Shown here: positions 56,751-63,756 of the stretch, piece after piece | How the letters are laid out: each line of letters begins with the position of its first letter | Numbering within the stretch: the first letter of the stretch is position 1 | Source: a virus | Virus record (IMG/VR): IMGVR_UViG_3300030106_006724 | Coordinates: 25,201 to 89,200 of that record | DNA length: 64,000 nucleotides | Reading direction: 5' to 3' (one strand) | Notes under the pieces: model-generated | The model's input: only the letters and a program-made list of their open reading frames with translations | Database searches by the model: none | Told to the model about the DNA's origin: nothing | Position numbers and translations under genes: made by a program

Positions 56751-57128
56751 ATGAACCATTTTATGAATAACGGAAAAGAATATCTTAAAAAAGATAAAGT
56801 ACGTCATTTTAGGTCTAATCAAGGTAGAAGCCCTCAACAAGAAAGAGGAAATAATATAGCTGCTTTTATTAGTATAGTTGGGTTAATAATAACTTTTATA
56901 ATAATATTGTTAACTAGCTGCTCTAAAGAGCCTGCAATATTAGATAATTGTTTAGAAGATAAAGATCCAAATATGGTTTGTACTATGGATGTAAATTATC
57001 AATGTGGATGTGATGGTTGGATATATATTAATCCTTGTCATGCTACTAAAAATGGAGTTAAAAGAATTAGACCTCACGATCCATCTTATCCAGATGGTTA
57101 TTCAGGTGATGGTTGTCAACCTTGGTAA
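56751..57128 (+). CDS. Kazal-type inhibitor-like lipoprotein
   Basis: 125 aa with a basic N-terminal region, one hydrophobic helix (IAAFISIVGLIITFIIILL) ending in a lipobox-like LLTSCSK with Cys57, and a domain with six Cys: C67, C77, C85, C87, C96 and C122. The arrangement QCGCDGWIYINPCHA is the Kazal hallmark (CGCDGxxYxNxC). Kazal domains inhibit serine proteases. If exported, it could protect against host or predator proteases. Not previously noted in phages to my knowledge. Start preceded by AAAAGT. Confidence 0.6.
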   Translation: MNHFMNNGKEYLKKDKVRHFRSNQGRSPQQERGNNIAAFISIVGLIITFIIILLTSCSKEPAILDNCLEDKDPNMVCTMDVNYQCGCDGWIYINPCHATKNGVKRIRPHDPSYPDGYSGDGCQPW

Positions 57129-57137
57129 ATTAAAATT

Positions 57138-57539
57138 ATGAAAAATAAATTTGAATTAATAGATTACTTTATGATATTTGCTATAGCATTCTTTATACTT
57201 ATAGGTACTATGAGTACTATGGCTCAATCGTATACTGTTACTAAATGTGAAATGCATGATCATTATGTAATTAGTTTTATAGATGAGTTTAATGATAGAT
57301 GGTACGTAGATGGAGAAGAGGTTATTAGTTATGGTAAATTAGATCTAACTAAAAAAGAATATGTCCAGCTCATTAAAGATATTAAAAAAACATTTAAACA
57401 ATCAGAGAAAGAATTAGATAGAGCTAACTATGCTGTTATTAAATACGGTTGGGTTAGAGATAGTGTTTGGGTGTATTGGGATAATAAGGCATTTAGCGTA
57501 ACTAAAGAAGATATAGAATACTTAAATAGTAAACTATAA
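57138..57539 (+). CDS. Exported or membrane-anchored hypothetical protein
   Basis: 133 aa with an N-terminal hydrophobic segment (FMIFAIAFFILIGTMSTMAQ, possibly cleaved at TMAQ) and a soluble domain rich in Lys and Asp. No family recognised. The tRNA-like gene starts four bases after its stop. Confidence 0.6.
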   Translation: MKNKFELIDYFMIFAIAFFILIGTMSTMAQSYTVTKCEMHDHYVISFIDEFNDRWYVDGEEVISYGKLDLTKKEYVQLIKDIKKTFKQSEKELDRANYAVIKYGWVRDSVWVYWDNKAFSVTKEDIEYLNSKL

Positions 57540-57543
57540 AATA

Positions 57544-57687
57544 TACCCAGTAGAGCAGTAGGTAGCTCGCTTTGGCTTAACCTGGCGCGGAGAAGTAACT
57601 TGTACGTAAAAGTGAAACTCGTAATACAATCGATCGTGAAAAGCAAAAGGGTCAAAGAGGTCGCAGGTTCGAGTCCTGCCTGGGCAG
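57544..57687 (+). tRNA. tRNA with an intron-like insertion in the anticodon loop
   Basis: Every arm except the anticodon loop is canonical: acceptor TACCCAG/CTGGGCA (6 of 7 pairs; A57545 against C57685), T8 A9, D arm GAGC-AGTAGGTA-GCTC, G26, anticodon stem CTTTG/CAAAG (57570-57574 with 57653-57657), a 5-nt variable loop AGGTC and T arm GCAGG-TTCGAGT-CCTGC. Between the stem halves lie 78 nt instead of 7, so about 71 nt are extra. The insert can extend the stem in alternative ways (GCTT/AAGC or ACCT/GGGT). The amino acid identity is uncertain: a stem shift (TTTGG/TCAAA) would give Leu-like anticodons, while the simplest stem gives C33. CCA is not fully encoded. Confidence 0.7.
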
Positions 57688-57705
57688 CAAAATAAACTTT
57701 AAACT

Positions 57706-57737
57706 AGTTGGAGAATAGAAATATTTTTCTTATATTA
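57706..57737 (+). promoter_or_regulatory. Phage promoter (AGTTGG...TATATTA)
   Basis: AGTTGGAGAATAGAA on the left and TTTCTTATATTA on the right, consensus spacing. A leader with AAACGGTTAT and a second AAGGTT precede the ATG. Confidence 0.7.
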
Positions 57738-57767
57738 AAGGAATAAACGGTTATAAAAATTAAGGTT

Positions 57768-57926
57768 ATGAATAGTGAATTAATAGATTTTCTTTTAGAT
57801 AAAAAAAGTAAAGGTTTACCTATGAATGTAGGACAGGCTATGTCTGAGTTAAATATGTGGAGAGAAGGTAAAGTTGAATCTGTAGCTAATACTTTCAGAA
57901 TCGAATGGGAAAAAAATAATAAATAA
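57768..57926 (+). CDS. Small hypothetical protein
   Basis: 52 aa with helix NSELIDFLLDKKSKG and charged tail (RIEWEKNNK). No family recognised. Ends with a stop codon directly before the next ATG. Confidence 0.55.
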   Translation: MNSELIDFLLDKKSKGLPMNVGQAMSELNMWREGKVESVANTFRIEWEKNNK

Positions 57927-58253
57927 ATGGCAGCAGAGAAAAGAGGCTTTACTGGTAAATTAGATTATGACTTTCCTACTCATGGAGTATGTGAAGTACA
58001 GATGAGAAACGATTTATGGTATAGAGTAACTGAAAGGGACTTTAGATCGTTTGATGGTCCTAGAAGAATAACTCTTCCTGATTATACTAAGCATAAAAAT
58101 GTAGAGGTTCCTATGACTACATACGAGTATAATGGTCCTGTTTATATGTGGGGTACTAATACTGAAGTATTCCATCCTAAAGGAACTAGAAAGTTATTAG
58201 AGTCTGATGAAAGAATCAAAGAGAGAGAAGAGTTAAATAGACAAAGAGCATGA
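57927..58253 (+). CDS. Hypothetical protein
   Basis: 108 aa, beta-rich with aromatic residues (GFTGKLDYDFPTHGVCEVQM, YRVTERDFRSFDGPRR). Acidic/basic tail. No family recognised. Overlaps the next gene by 4 nt. Confidence 0.6.
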   Translation: MAAEKRGFTGKLDYDFPTHGVCEVQMRNDLWYRVTERDFRSFDGPRRITLPDYTKHKNVEVPMTTYEYNGPVYMWGTNTEVFHPKGTRKLLESDERIKEREELNRQRA

Positions 58254-58468
58254 TAAAATATCCAGACATAGTAGCGGTATATAAATTATCTAAAAGAGCT
58301 AATGCTAAAAAGTATATGAAGATCTTTAAAAATACTCTTATAGATAAGATTATAGATAATAGATCTAGAGCAATACCTAAAGGAGCTACAATAGTAGACT
58401 TAGGAGTAGGAAAAGGATTTAAAAAGCTTTGGAAAGCTAAACATAAGATTTATACTTTAACTAAGTGA
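58250..58468 (+). CDS. Small basic hypothetical protein
   Basis: 72 aa, basic (LSKRANAKKYMKIFKNTLIDK) with TIVDLGVGKGFKKLWKAKHK, which recalls a nucleotide- or methyltransferase-type loop but is too short to call. No family. Confidence 0.5.
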   Translation: MIKYPDIVAVYKLSKRANAKKYMKIFKNTLIDKIIDNRSRAIPKGATIVDLGVGKGFKKLWKAKHKIYTLTK

Positions 58469-58569
58469 GAAAAGTATATATATGGTTAAGAGTATTTTTT
58501 ATAAGGATACCAAAAGAAATAAAGTACAAATTATTAGAGATGTACGATATGGAATATTTTAAACGATAA
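58465..58569 (+). CDS. Mini protein (GTG start)
   Basis: 34 aa reading VRKVYIWLRVFFIRIPKEIK and ending EYFKR. A GTG start overlaps the preceding stop (GTGA). An ATG-started alternative in another frame (58482) is shorter and looks less natural. Confidence 0.35.
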   Translation: MRKVYIWLRVFFIRIPKEIKYKLLEMYDMEYFKR

Positions 58570-58572
58570 GTT

Positions 58573-58725
58573 ATGCATTCATTCAAAGTAGAGTATTGGT
58601 ATAGGTTTAATGGAGATGATATGGACTTTAGAGTTATACAAGTAGAAGCAGAAGATGAAACTACTGCTTTAAAGATAGCTAAGATAAGAGCCGAAAGAGG
58701 TGCAAAGAATTTTAAAGTATTATAA
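58573..58725 (+). CDS. Small hypothetical protein
   Basis: 50 aa, beta-alpha: HSFKVEYWYRFNGDDMDFRV then DETTALKIAKIRAERGAK. Preceded by GATAAGTT. No family recognised, but the fold looks like other tiny T4-like phage proteins. Confidence 0.55.
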   Translation: MHSFKVEYWYRFNGDDMDFRVIQVEAEDETTALKIAKIRAERGAKNFKVL

Positions 58726-58761
58726 GATTTTGTTTTTGTTTTATATTTTTAATTATTAATT

Positions 58762-58956
58762 ATGAAGAAGCAAACTTTAGAGCAGAGGCTCGAAGGGTGG
58801 GGCTTTGACATGCCAAGGTTGAGGGAGAGCGAGGGGGCGATTTCCTCCTCTCTCGACCGAAGGTCGCCACGCGCATTTTCGACTACCGTCTCAAATGATC
58901 CTCCTAACTACTGCCATTATAGTGGTTTAAGGACTGTAAGGAGTTATATGGAATAA
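58762..58956 (+). CDS. Small GC-rich ORF (uncertain)
   Basis: 64 aa (MKKQTLEQRLEGWGFDMPRL...). Its base composition is far more GC-rich than its neighbours, and an inverted repeat CGACC-GAA-GGTCG lies inside. It shares two short blocks (AGGGGGCG and GCCACGCGC) with the region after the H1-like gene. It could be a real protein or a non-coding element that happens to be open. Confidence 0.4.
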   Translation: MKKQTLEQRLEGWGFDMPRLRESEGAISSSLDRRSPRAFSTTVSNDPPNYCHYSGLRTVRSYME

Positions 58957-59289
58957 ATAAAGGCTGAGGTATAGTAGACTTTGGTTAATACTCTATATCG
59001 TTTGATATAAGATCTAATGAGAGAGAACCTCTTAGATATATTAGATAAAGGAATATAAACTATACTTACCATAAAGCCTATTATAAACGATAAGTGTATA
59101 TATTCATATATAGATATACACATATAAAGCTATAAAGATATATAATGTTATATAGAATAAACCGGTATGATCGTATAGAAAACAGAAGGATTATATCAGG
59201 GGCGTGTACCTCCCTACCCTTTTTTCTCTCTATATAGTCGATATCGATAGATCGAATCGATGTCCAGGCCGGAAAAAAACTTAAGAAAT
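58957..59289. other. Intergenic region, no gene seen
   Basis: AT-rich except for short GC patches. It contains GTGTATAT...ATATACAC (59094-59121, 8-bp inverted repeat) and a cluster of TCGAT/ATCGAT-like motifs (GTCGATATCGATAG..ATCGAATCGATG near 59238-59263). A C/T-rich stretch (CCTCCCTACCC) precedes TTTTTT at 59219-59225. No open frame above 30 codons looks real. Confidence 0.5.
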
Positions 59290-59321
59290 AGTTGGATATA
59301 TGAGATATTTTTACTATATTT
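59290..59321 (+). promoter_or_regulatory. Phage promoter (AGTTGG...TATATTT)
   Basis: AGTTGGATATATGAGATATT then TTTACTATATTT; consensus spacing. Leader AAGTATTAAAAGGTTATATT before the ATG. Confidence 0.72.
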
Positions 59322-59341
59322 AAGTATTAAAAGGTTATATT

Positions 59342-59542
59342 ATGAAAGAATTCTTTAATAAAGGCCTATGGTATCTTATAATAGTATCAGTCCTTATAGC
59401 CGGAGTTAGTCTATTAGTACTATTGATAGATCTATTAGTGTACGGCCTATATATGGTCTTAATGTATCCTCTACATACTATTATTATCTCAGGTATATTA
59501 TTTACAACCGGCCTATTATATTTTCTATATACGGAAAAGTAA
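59342..59542 (+). CDS. Small membrane protein
   Basis: 66 aa with two long hydrophobic helices (YLIIVSVLIAGVSLLVLLID and PLHTIIISGILFTTGLLYFL). Transcribed from its own promoter. No family recognised. Confidence 0.6.
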   Translation: MKEFFNKGLWYLIIVSVLIAGVSLLVLLIDLLVYGLYMVLMYPLHTIIISGILFTTGLLYFLYTEK

Positions 59543-59795
59543 ATGCCTATTATGGTCACCCTTATGGCCGTCTGACATCACCTTGATATAACACTGACAG
59601 TATAGTTCCCTTATACGTACGTTACTATATTGCTTTGCCCAAACCTATCCGTATATTTCTTACGATTTTTAGTGATATAGGTATATATATTTATATATTT
59701 ATATATAATAATATATTTAATCTACCCTTATTGTATTATCTATCGTAGTACTTATTGTGCTATCTATGGTAATATTGATGACTCTGATGTTAAAC
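59543..59795. other. AT-rich non-coding region
   Basis: No supported plus-strand gene. A run of TATATATTTATATATTTATATATAATAATATATT-type sequence (59679-59720) is followed by a tandem pair of 24-bp repeats. It ends at the stop codon of the minus-strand gene. This gap separates convergent coding. Confidence 0.5.
59728..59775. repeat. Tandem 24-bp repeat (two copies)
   Basis: TTATTGTATTATCTATCGTA (first copy, 59728-59751) and TTATTGTGCTATCTATGGTA (second, 59752-59775), each followed by four less conserved bases. Roughly 18 of 24 positions match. Possibly a protein binding site. Confidence 0.5.
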
Positions 59796-59951
59796 TTAGA
59801 AGAATCTCCAAGTTAACTTAACTATACCTAAGAAAATATTAAGTTCAGTCCAGTCTTCATCTTCGAATCCTTCTACTCTATCGCCTTTAGGAAAGTAAGT
59901 AATACCTATTAGGAATCCATCTCCTAATCCAGTAATTCTAAAATCGTTCAT
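59796..59951 (-). CDS. Small protein, only minus-strand gene
   Basis: 51 aa reading MNDFRITGLGDGFLIGITYF and ending VKLTWRFF. It is supported by a promoter of the family on the minus strand (59976-60007) and by the start context AAAGGTTATG. It is the only well supported minus-strand gene found here. Its function is unknown. The convergent neighbour ends at 59542. Confidence 0.65.
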   Translation of the reverse strand: MNDFRITGLGDGFLIGITYFPKGDRVEGFEDEDWTELNIFLGIVKLTWRFF

Positions 59952-59975
59952 AACCTTTATTTTAATTTATACCTT

Positions 59976-60007
59976 TAATATAAGAACTTTTTTGGTAATA
60001 TCCTACT
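59976..60007 (-). promoter_or_regulatory. Minus-strand phage promoter
   Basis: On the minus strand the element reads AGTAGGATATTACC then TTCTTATATTA, matching the family length and spacing (TTGG replaced by TAGG). The leader carries AAAATAAAGGTT before the ATG. Confidence 0.6.
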
Positions 60008-60026
60008 AGATCCGGGGATTTTTTTC

Positions 60027-60040
60027 GGAAAAATTTTTCC
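60027..60040. repeat. Perfect palindrome GGAAAAATTTTTCC
   Basis: A 14-bp perfect inverted repeat lies between the divergent minus-strand gene and the next plus-strand gene. It may be an operator. Confidence 0.4.
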
Positions 60041-60070
60041 ATATATGGGGTTTTCTTCTATTTATAGGAA

Positions 60071-60514
60071 ATGAAACCTATAGATCCTAATCAATTATTT
60101 AATCTTTTCGAAGTAGGCGATGAAGAAGTCTATGAAGAGAACGGAGTTAAGGATGTTCTACAGAATCCTTACGTTTTAATGGGTATGGTTGTAAGAGGAT
60201 TAGAAAATTACAAGCTTTTAGATAAATTATACTTGAGAAACCACAAAAAACACTACGAAAACGTTAGACATGACGTAAGATTCAAGTATTTTTCTAAAAT
60301 CTTCGGTTATCTTGAAAGAATTAACCCTAATAAATTTGAAAGTAAGTATATAATTACAGAAAACTACGATGTAGTTAAGGTAAATGTTGTTCTAAACGAG
60401 TTTCTTCGATATTTTGAGGGTATAGAGCATTACGAAAAGTGTGCAGTCATTAAAAAGTACATAGATCTTATATATTCCGACCCTAAAGTTACGCTACCAG
60501 AGAACTTAACTTAA
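60071..60514 (+). CDS. Hypothetical protein
   Basis: 147 aa, helical and acidic at the start (NQLFNLFEVGDEEVYEE) with basic middle (RNHKKHYENVRHDVRFKYFSK). No family recognised. Upstream sequence is T-rich (TATATGGGGTTTTCTTCTAT). Confidence 0.6.
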   Translation: MKPIDPNQLFNLFEVGDEEVYEENGVKDVLQNPYVLMGMVVRGLENYKLLDKLYLRNHKKHYENVRHDVRFKYFSKIFGYLERINPNKFESKYIITENYDVVKVNVVLNEFLRYFEGIEHYEKCAVIKKYIDLIYSDPKVTLPENLT

Positions 60515-60520
60515 AATTAT

Positions 60521-60601
60521 ATGATATTCTTTAAAGTCATCTTTATGTTGGCTGTCTTTTGGTTCATTATGAACAGATGGTTCAAATATTTAGATAAATA
60601 A
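60521..60601 (+). CDS. Mini membrane protein
   Basis: 26 aa, one hydrophobic helix (IFFKVIFMLAVFWFIMNRW). Six bases after the preceding stop. Confidence 0.4.
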   Translation: MIFFKVIFMLAVFWFIMNRWFKYLDK

Positions 60602-60611
60602 AAGGGGAGAT

Positions 60612-60643
60612 AGTTGGAATTCTGCTAAATTCTTCTTATATTA
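60612..60643 (+). promoter_or_regulatory. Phage promoter (AGTTGG...TATATTA)
   Basis: AGTTGGAATTCTGCTAAATT then TTCTTATATTA; the left part is nearly identical to the 6240 and 44725 copies. Leader with AAAACGGTTAT before the ATG. Confidence 0.75.
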
Positions 60644-60665
60644 TGGTATATTTAAAAACGGTTAT

Positions 60666-60986
60666 ATGAATTATCAAGAAAAAGTCAATCAATCTAAGAG
60701 AATTATTAGAGAAATAGAATCTTTAGAGCCCGGAGAGGAGTTCGAAGTTACCTATGGAGTAGATAGAGATGGTAAACCCAGAGTATTTACAATAAAGGCA
60801 TATAATGGCTTTAAAGATGAGATAGATTATACTATAAGAGAAGGAAATGGATATTTAGGTGGTAGTATGAATATAGAAAAAGTAACTAATACTCAATTGA
60901 AAGGGTATACGTTTGATATGATGGCTAATAAGACTACTTATAACTTTCCATTATACTTGTTAAAGATAAGAAACGTACATAATTAA
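60666..60986 (+). CDS. Hypothetical protein
   Basis: 106 aa with a helical start (NYQEKVNQSKRIIREIESL) and beta-rich rest (GVDRDGKPRVFTIKAYNG). No family recognised. Confidence 0.6.
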   Translation: MNYQEKVNQSKRIIREIESLEPGEEFEVTYGVDRDGKPRVFTIKAYNGFKDEIDYTIREGNGYLGGSMNIEKVTNTQLKGYTFDMMANKTTYNFPLYLLKIRNVHN

Positions 60987-61004
60987 TATAGTCTAACCAA
61001 AGTC

Positions 61005-61271
61005 ATGATAGTACCTCAGCACATTCAATCTCAGCTCTCTGATTTTATATCCCATAAATTTAAAGATATAGACATAGATAGATACTCTATGGACTCTTCA
61101 GACTGGAATCTTACCGTTACGGGCAAATACTCTTTTATTATGAGTGTAAGGAAAGGCCGTCCTATAGATGTAATGGTATCGGAGATAGCTAACCAAAAGC
61201 ATACCGAAGAGGCCTTCTATAATAGAGCTGCTTTAGAATATGAATTAAACGATAATATAAAGTATGAATAA
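61005..61271 (+). CDS. Hypothetical protein
   Basis: 88 aa (MIVPQHIQSQLSDFISHKFK start, beta hairpin WNLTVTGKYSFIMSVRKG). No family recognised. Overlaps the lipoprotein gene by 8 nt. Confidence 0.55.
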   Translation: MIVPQHIQSQLSDFISHKFKDIDIDRYSMDSSDWNLTVTGKYSFIMSVRKGRPIDVMVSEIANQKHTEEAFYNRAALEYELNDNIKYE

Positions 61272-61890
61272 ACTAATAGAAAAAATTTCGTGGCAACTTT
61301 GCGCGTTTTGCGCGGCGGGCGCGACGCTTTTTATGAGTTGTACCCCCGATGACCTCCCTTCCTCCCCTTGTATAGATGGAGATTGTAATGCAGAGATGGT
61401 TTTACCGGGTTATTTAGATGATAACGGATATTACCATATTGATTTAGATTTTGACGGAGACTATCTTCCTTGGTTTCAAGTAGATGTTTATGCAGATAAA
61501 GTATTACCTCAATACGAATATAATGGAGTTCAACCAGTTGAGGCTAGATTCGATAGTGATACTCATTGGACTATTGGAGATTCTCTAATGGTAACCGTAA
61601 ACAACTATAATCCTTTCCAAGGACCTTACGATTATAACGGTAATTTACTGCCTAATTCTTCATACGATATCATTCTAAACCAGTTTGCAGGTACAAAAGT
61701 TAATATAGTTCAAGGAACTACTATATACTTTTCCGATGATCATGAACGTTTAAGATCCAAAAGAGTAGTTGGACCTATTCCTCCTATGGCTCAAAACGAT
61801 ACTATTACCCTTTATATGGAGGTTTATTGGGAAGGAGTTGGTAATTCCGTAGTAAAAGATCATTATTTTGAAAAATTTATTGTAGAATAG
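61264..61890 (+). CDS. Secreted lipoprotein
   Basis: 208 aa with a signal peptide ending LFMSCTPDD (lipobox Cys26) and a beta-rich, acidic mature part with aromatic repeats (LDFDGDYLPWFQVDVYAD, NPFQGPYDYNGNL). The signal region is encoded by an oddly GC-rich stretch (TTTGCGCGTTTTGCGCGGC). Probably faces the cell surface. Confidence 0.75.
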   Translation: MNKLIEKISWQLCAFCAAGATLFMSCTPDDLPSSPCIDGDCNAEMVLPGYLDDNGYYHIDLDFDGDYLPWFQVDVYADKVLPQYEYNGVQPVEARFDSDTHWTIGDSLMVTVNNYNPFQGPYDYNGNLLPNSSYDIILNQFAGTKVNIVQGTTIYFSDDHERLRSKRVVGPIPPMAQNDTITLYMEVYWEGVGNSVVKDHYFEKFIVE

Positions 61891-61920
61891 TTGATCTTTT
61901 GAAAAAAAATCATTATCTTA
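61889..61920 (+). promoter_or_regulatory. Phage promoter variant (TATCTTA)
   Basis: AGTTGATCTTTTGA on the left and CATTATCTTA on the right; spacing as in the family. It overlaps the lipoprotein stop and is followed by a 90-nt A/T-only leader. Confidence 0.45.
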
Positions 61921-62010
61921 ATTATATATTAAGAATTAAATATAAATAAATACTTAATTATAGTAATAATATAAGAATAATTTAATAATTAAACAAATAA
62001 TTAATCTAAT

Positions 62011-62745
62011 ATGTCATTGAAAGCGGAGAAAATCCATTCGAATTATGAGAAACATCTTAAAATTATAGATACTTATTTAGGTACTCGTAAAGAATCTTGT
62101 AAAAAACTTATAGAACACTTAGGCGAAGCCTATATTATGGCACCTGCTAGCGGTAAATCTTGGCATCACAATGCTTTTGCCGGAGGTTATGTAGACCATG
62201 TTAATAGAGTAGTTGAATTTGCTATTAAACAAATGAGATTATTTGAGGATATGGGCGGTACTATAGATTTTACAGAAGAAGAATTAGTTTTTGCTGCTTT
62301 ATTTCATGATCTCGGTAAGATAGGTGATGGAGATAAGGAAAACTATATACCTCAGACCGATAAATGGAGGCAAGATAAGCTACACGAAATGTATACTTAT
62401 AATCCAGACCTTGGATTTATGCTTATCCCAGACAGATCGTTATTTATATTACAAAAATTCGGTATCAAAGTATCTAAAAACGAGTTCCTAGGTATCAGAC
62501 TACACGATGGAGTGTTCGATAAAGCTAATGAAGCATATTTCTTTAGTAATGTACCTTCATCCAGAATGAAAACTAACATAGTATTCGTACTACATACAGC
62601 TGATTTCTTAGCTTCTAAGGTAGAATACGATAAATGGCTAGCAGAAGGTGGAAATACTGCTCCAAAAGCAAAAAAAACTAAGTCCTCTACGGGAAAACGA
62701 GTAAATTCCTCTCAAGGACTAAAGAATATGTTAAATAAACTATAA
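62011..62745 (+). CDS. HD-domain phosphohydrolase
   Basis: 244 aa with HHNAFAGGYVDHVNRV (His63), the HD pair H99-D100 in FHDLGKIG, and LRLHDG later. This metal-binding fold hydrolyses nucleotides or phosphodiesters. It may trim nucleotides or second messengers. The C-terminal 40 residues are disordered and Ser/Lys-rich. Confidence 0.82.
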   Translation: MSLKAEKIHSNYEKHLKIIDTYLGTRKESCKKLIEHLGEAYIMAPASGKSWHHNAFAGGYVDHVNRVVEFAIKQMRLFEDMGGTIDFTEEELVFAALFHDLGKIGDGDKENYIPQTDKWRQDKLHEMYTYNPDLGFMLIPDRSLFILQKFGIKVSKNEFLGIRLHDGVFDKANEAYFFSNVPSSRMKTNIVFVLHTADFLASKVEYDKWLAEGGNTAPKAKKTKSSTGKRVNSSQGLKNMLNKL

Positions 62746-63056
62746 TGAACGTAACTTTATACATAATAATCGGTATTTTAGTTGCCATTTCGGGAACTTT
62801 AGTGTATATTATTAGAAACCTTATGGTAAAAGTGGAGAAATACGAAGATGTTACAGTAGATCAAACACAATATCTTCAAAATATTTCCAATATCATAGGG
62901 GAGTCTAACAAACACTTACAGAATCTCGACGAAAAGGGGGTCTTTCAATCAGATGATGAAGTTGGTGAATTTTTTAACCAAATGAAAGCAGTACAGGACG
63001 AATTGAATAGGTACATGCTCCCAGAGAACTATGGCAAGGAAGAGAGCGAAAGCTAA
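62745..63056 (+). CDS. Membrane-anchored coiled-coil protein
   Basis: 103 aa: N-terminal transmembrane helix (LYIIIGILVAISGTLVYIIR) and a coiled-coil tail. Similar proteins precede gp55-type sigma genes in marine T4-like phages. It overlaps the sigma factor gene by 26 nt. Confidence 0.62.
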   Translation: MNVTLYIIIGILVAISGTLVYIIRNLMVKVEKYEDVTVDQTQYLQNISNIIGESNKHLQNLDEKGVFQSDDEVGEFFNQMKAVQDELNRYMLPENYGKEESES

Positions 63057-63735
63057 TTACTTTACAAAAGAGACAGAAGAGTACATCGTAAGGTTTAATG
63101 AATCAGAAGACCAAACTTATAGAAGTAAGATCTTTACCGAACACATCTATTACCCATTTTATAAACTAGCAGAAAACATAATTCATACTTTTAAGTTCTA
63201 TTATACAGATGTAGATAAGATAGAAGACTTAAAACATGAAATAGTATCAGTATTATACGAAGAAAAAATTATGAAATTTGATCCTACTAATGGAGCAAAA
63301 GCATATTCTTACTTTGGTACTATTGTCAAGAGGTGGTTAATAAACTATAACAATAAGAACTATAAGAAGTTAAAACAGATAGGTCAGTTTGCCGATATGG
63401 AGGATTCTTATAAACAAGCCTATGATGTAGATCACAGCTATGCTAAGTCATTAAGCGATTTTATAGACACCTGGGTTGATGAAACTTATTTAATAATAGA
63501 TGAACTTTTCGTAAAAGAACAAGATAAAAGAATAGCTGATGCTGTTCTTACTATTTTTAAGACTAGACACGATTTAGATATATTTAAAAAGAAAGCTCTT
63601 TATATTTACATTAGAGAAATGACTGATTGCGATACTCCTAACTTAACTAAGGTTATAAACGTATTAAAAGCTAGGTTTAGAGAAAAGTATCAAAAAAGCT
63701 ATGAATTAGGATTATTATCTAATAATTCACAATAA
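63031..63735 (+). CDS. T4 gp55-like late sigma factor
   Basis: 234 aa. The block IMKFDPTNGAKAYSYFGTIVKRWLINYNNKNYKKLKQ-type (about 80-117) is the sigma region 2 signature of gp55 homologues, with basic and aromatic residues for -10 contact. In T4-like phages gp55 directs RNA polymerase to late promoters. The start lies inside the previous gene (ATGGCAAGGAAG). This is the strongest evidence for a T4-like phage here. Confidence 0.75.
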   Translation: MARKRAKANYFTKETEEYIVRFNESEDQTYRSKIFTEHIYYPFYKLAENIIHTFKFYYTDVDKIEDLKHEIVSVLYEEKIMKFDPTNGAKAYSYFGTIVKRWLINYNNKNYKKLKQIGQFADMEDSYKQAYDVDHSYAKSLSDFIDTWVDETYLIIDELFVKEQDKRIADAVLTIFKTRHDLDIFKKKALYIYIREMTDCDTPNLTKVINVLKARFREKYQKSYELGLLSNNSQ

Positions 63736-63756
63736 CTCTATTTATTATAAAACATT

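Noticed and set aside
57575-57652. The tRNA insert as a group I intron
   Set aside because: At about 71 nt it is too short, and no P, Q, R, S core elements are seen.
57544-57687. The tRNA-like gene as tmRNA
   Set aside because: A full D arm is present and there is no tag-coding frame; only the anticodon loop is expanded.
58482-58562. Alternative ATG-started mini ORF
   Set aside because: The GTG-started frame beginning at 58465 overlaps the preceding stop in the usual style and reads more like a protein.
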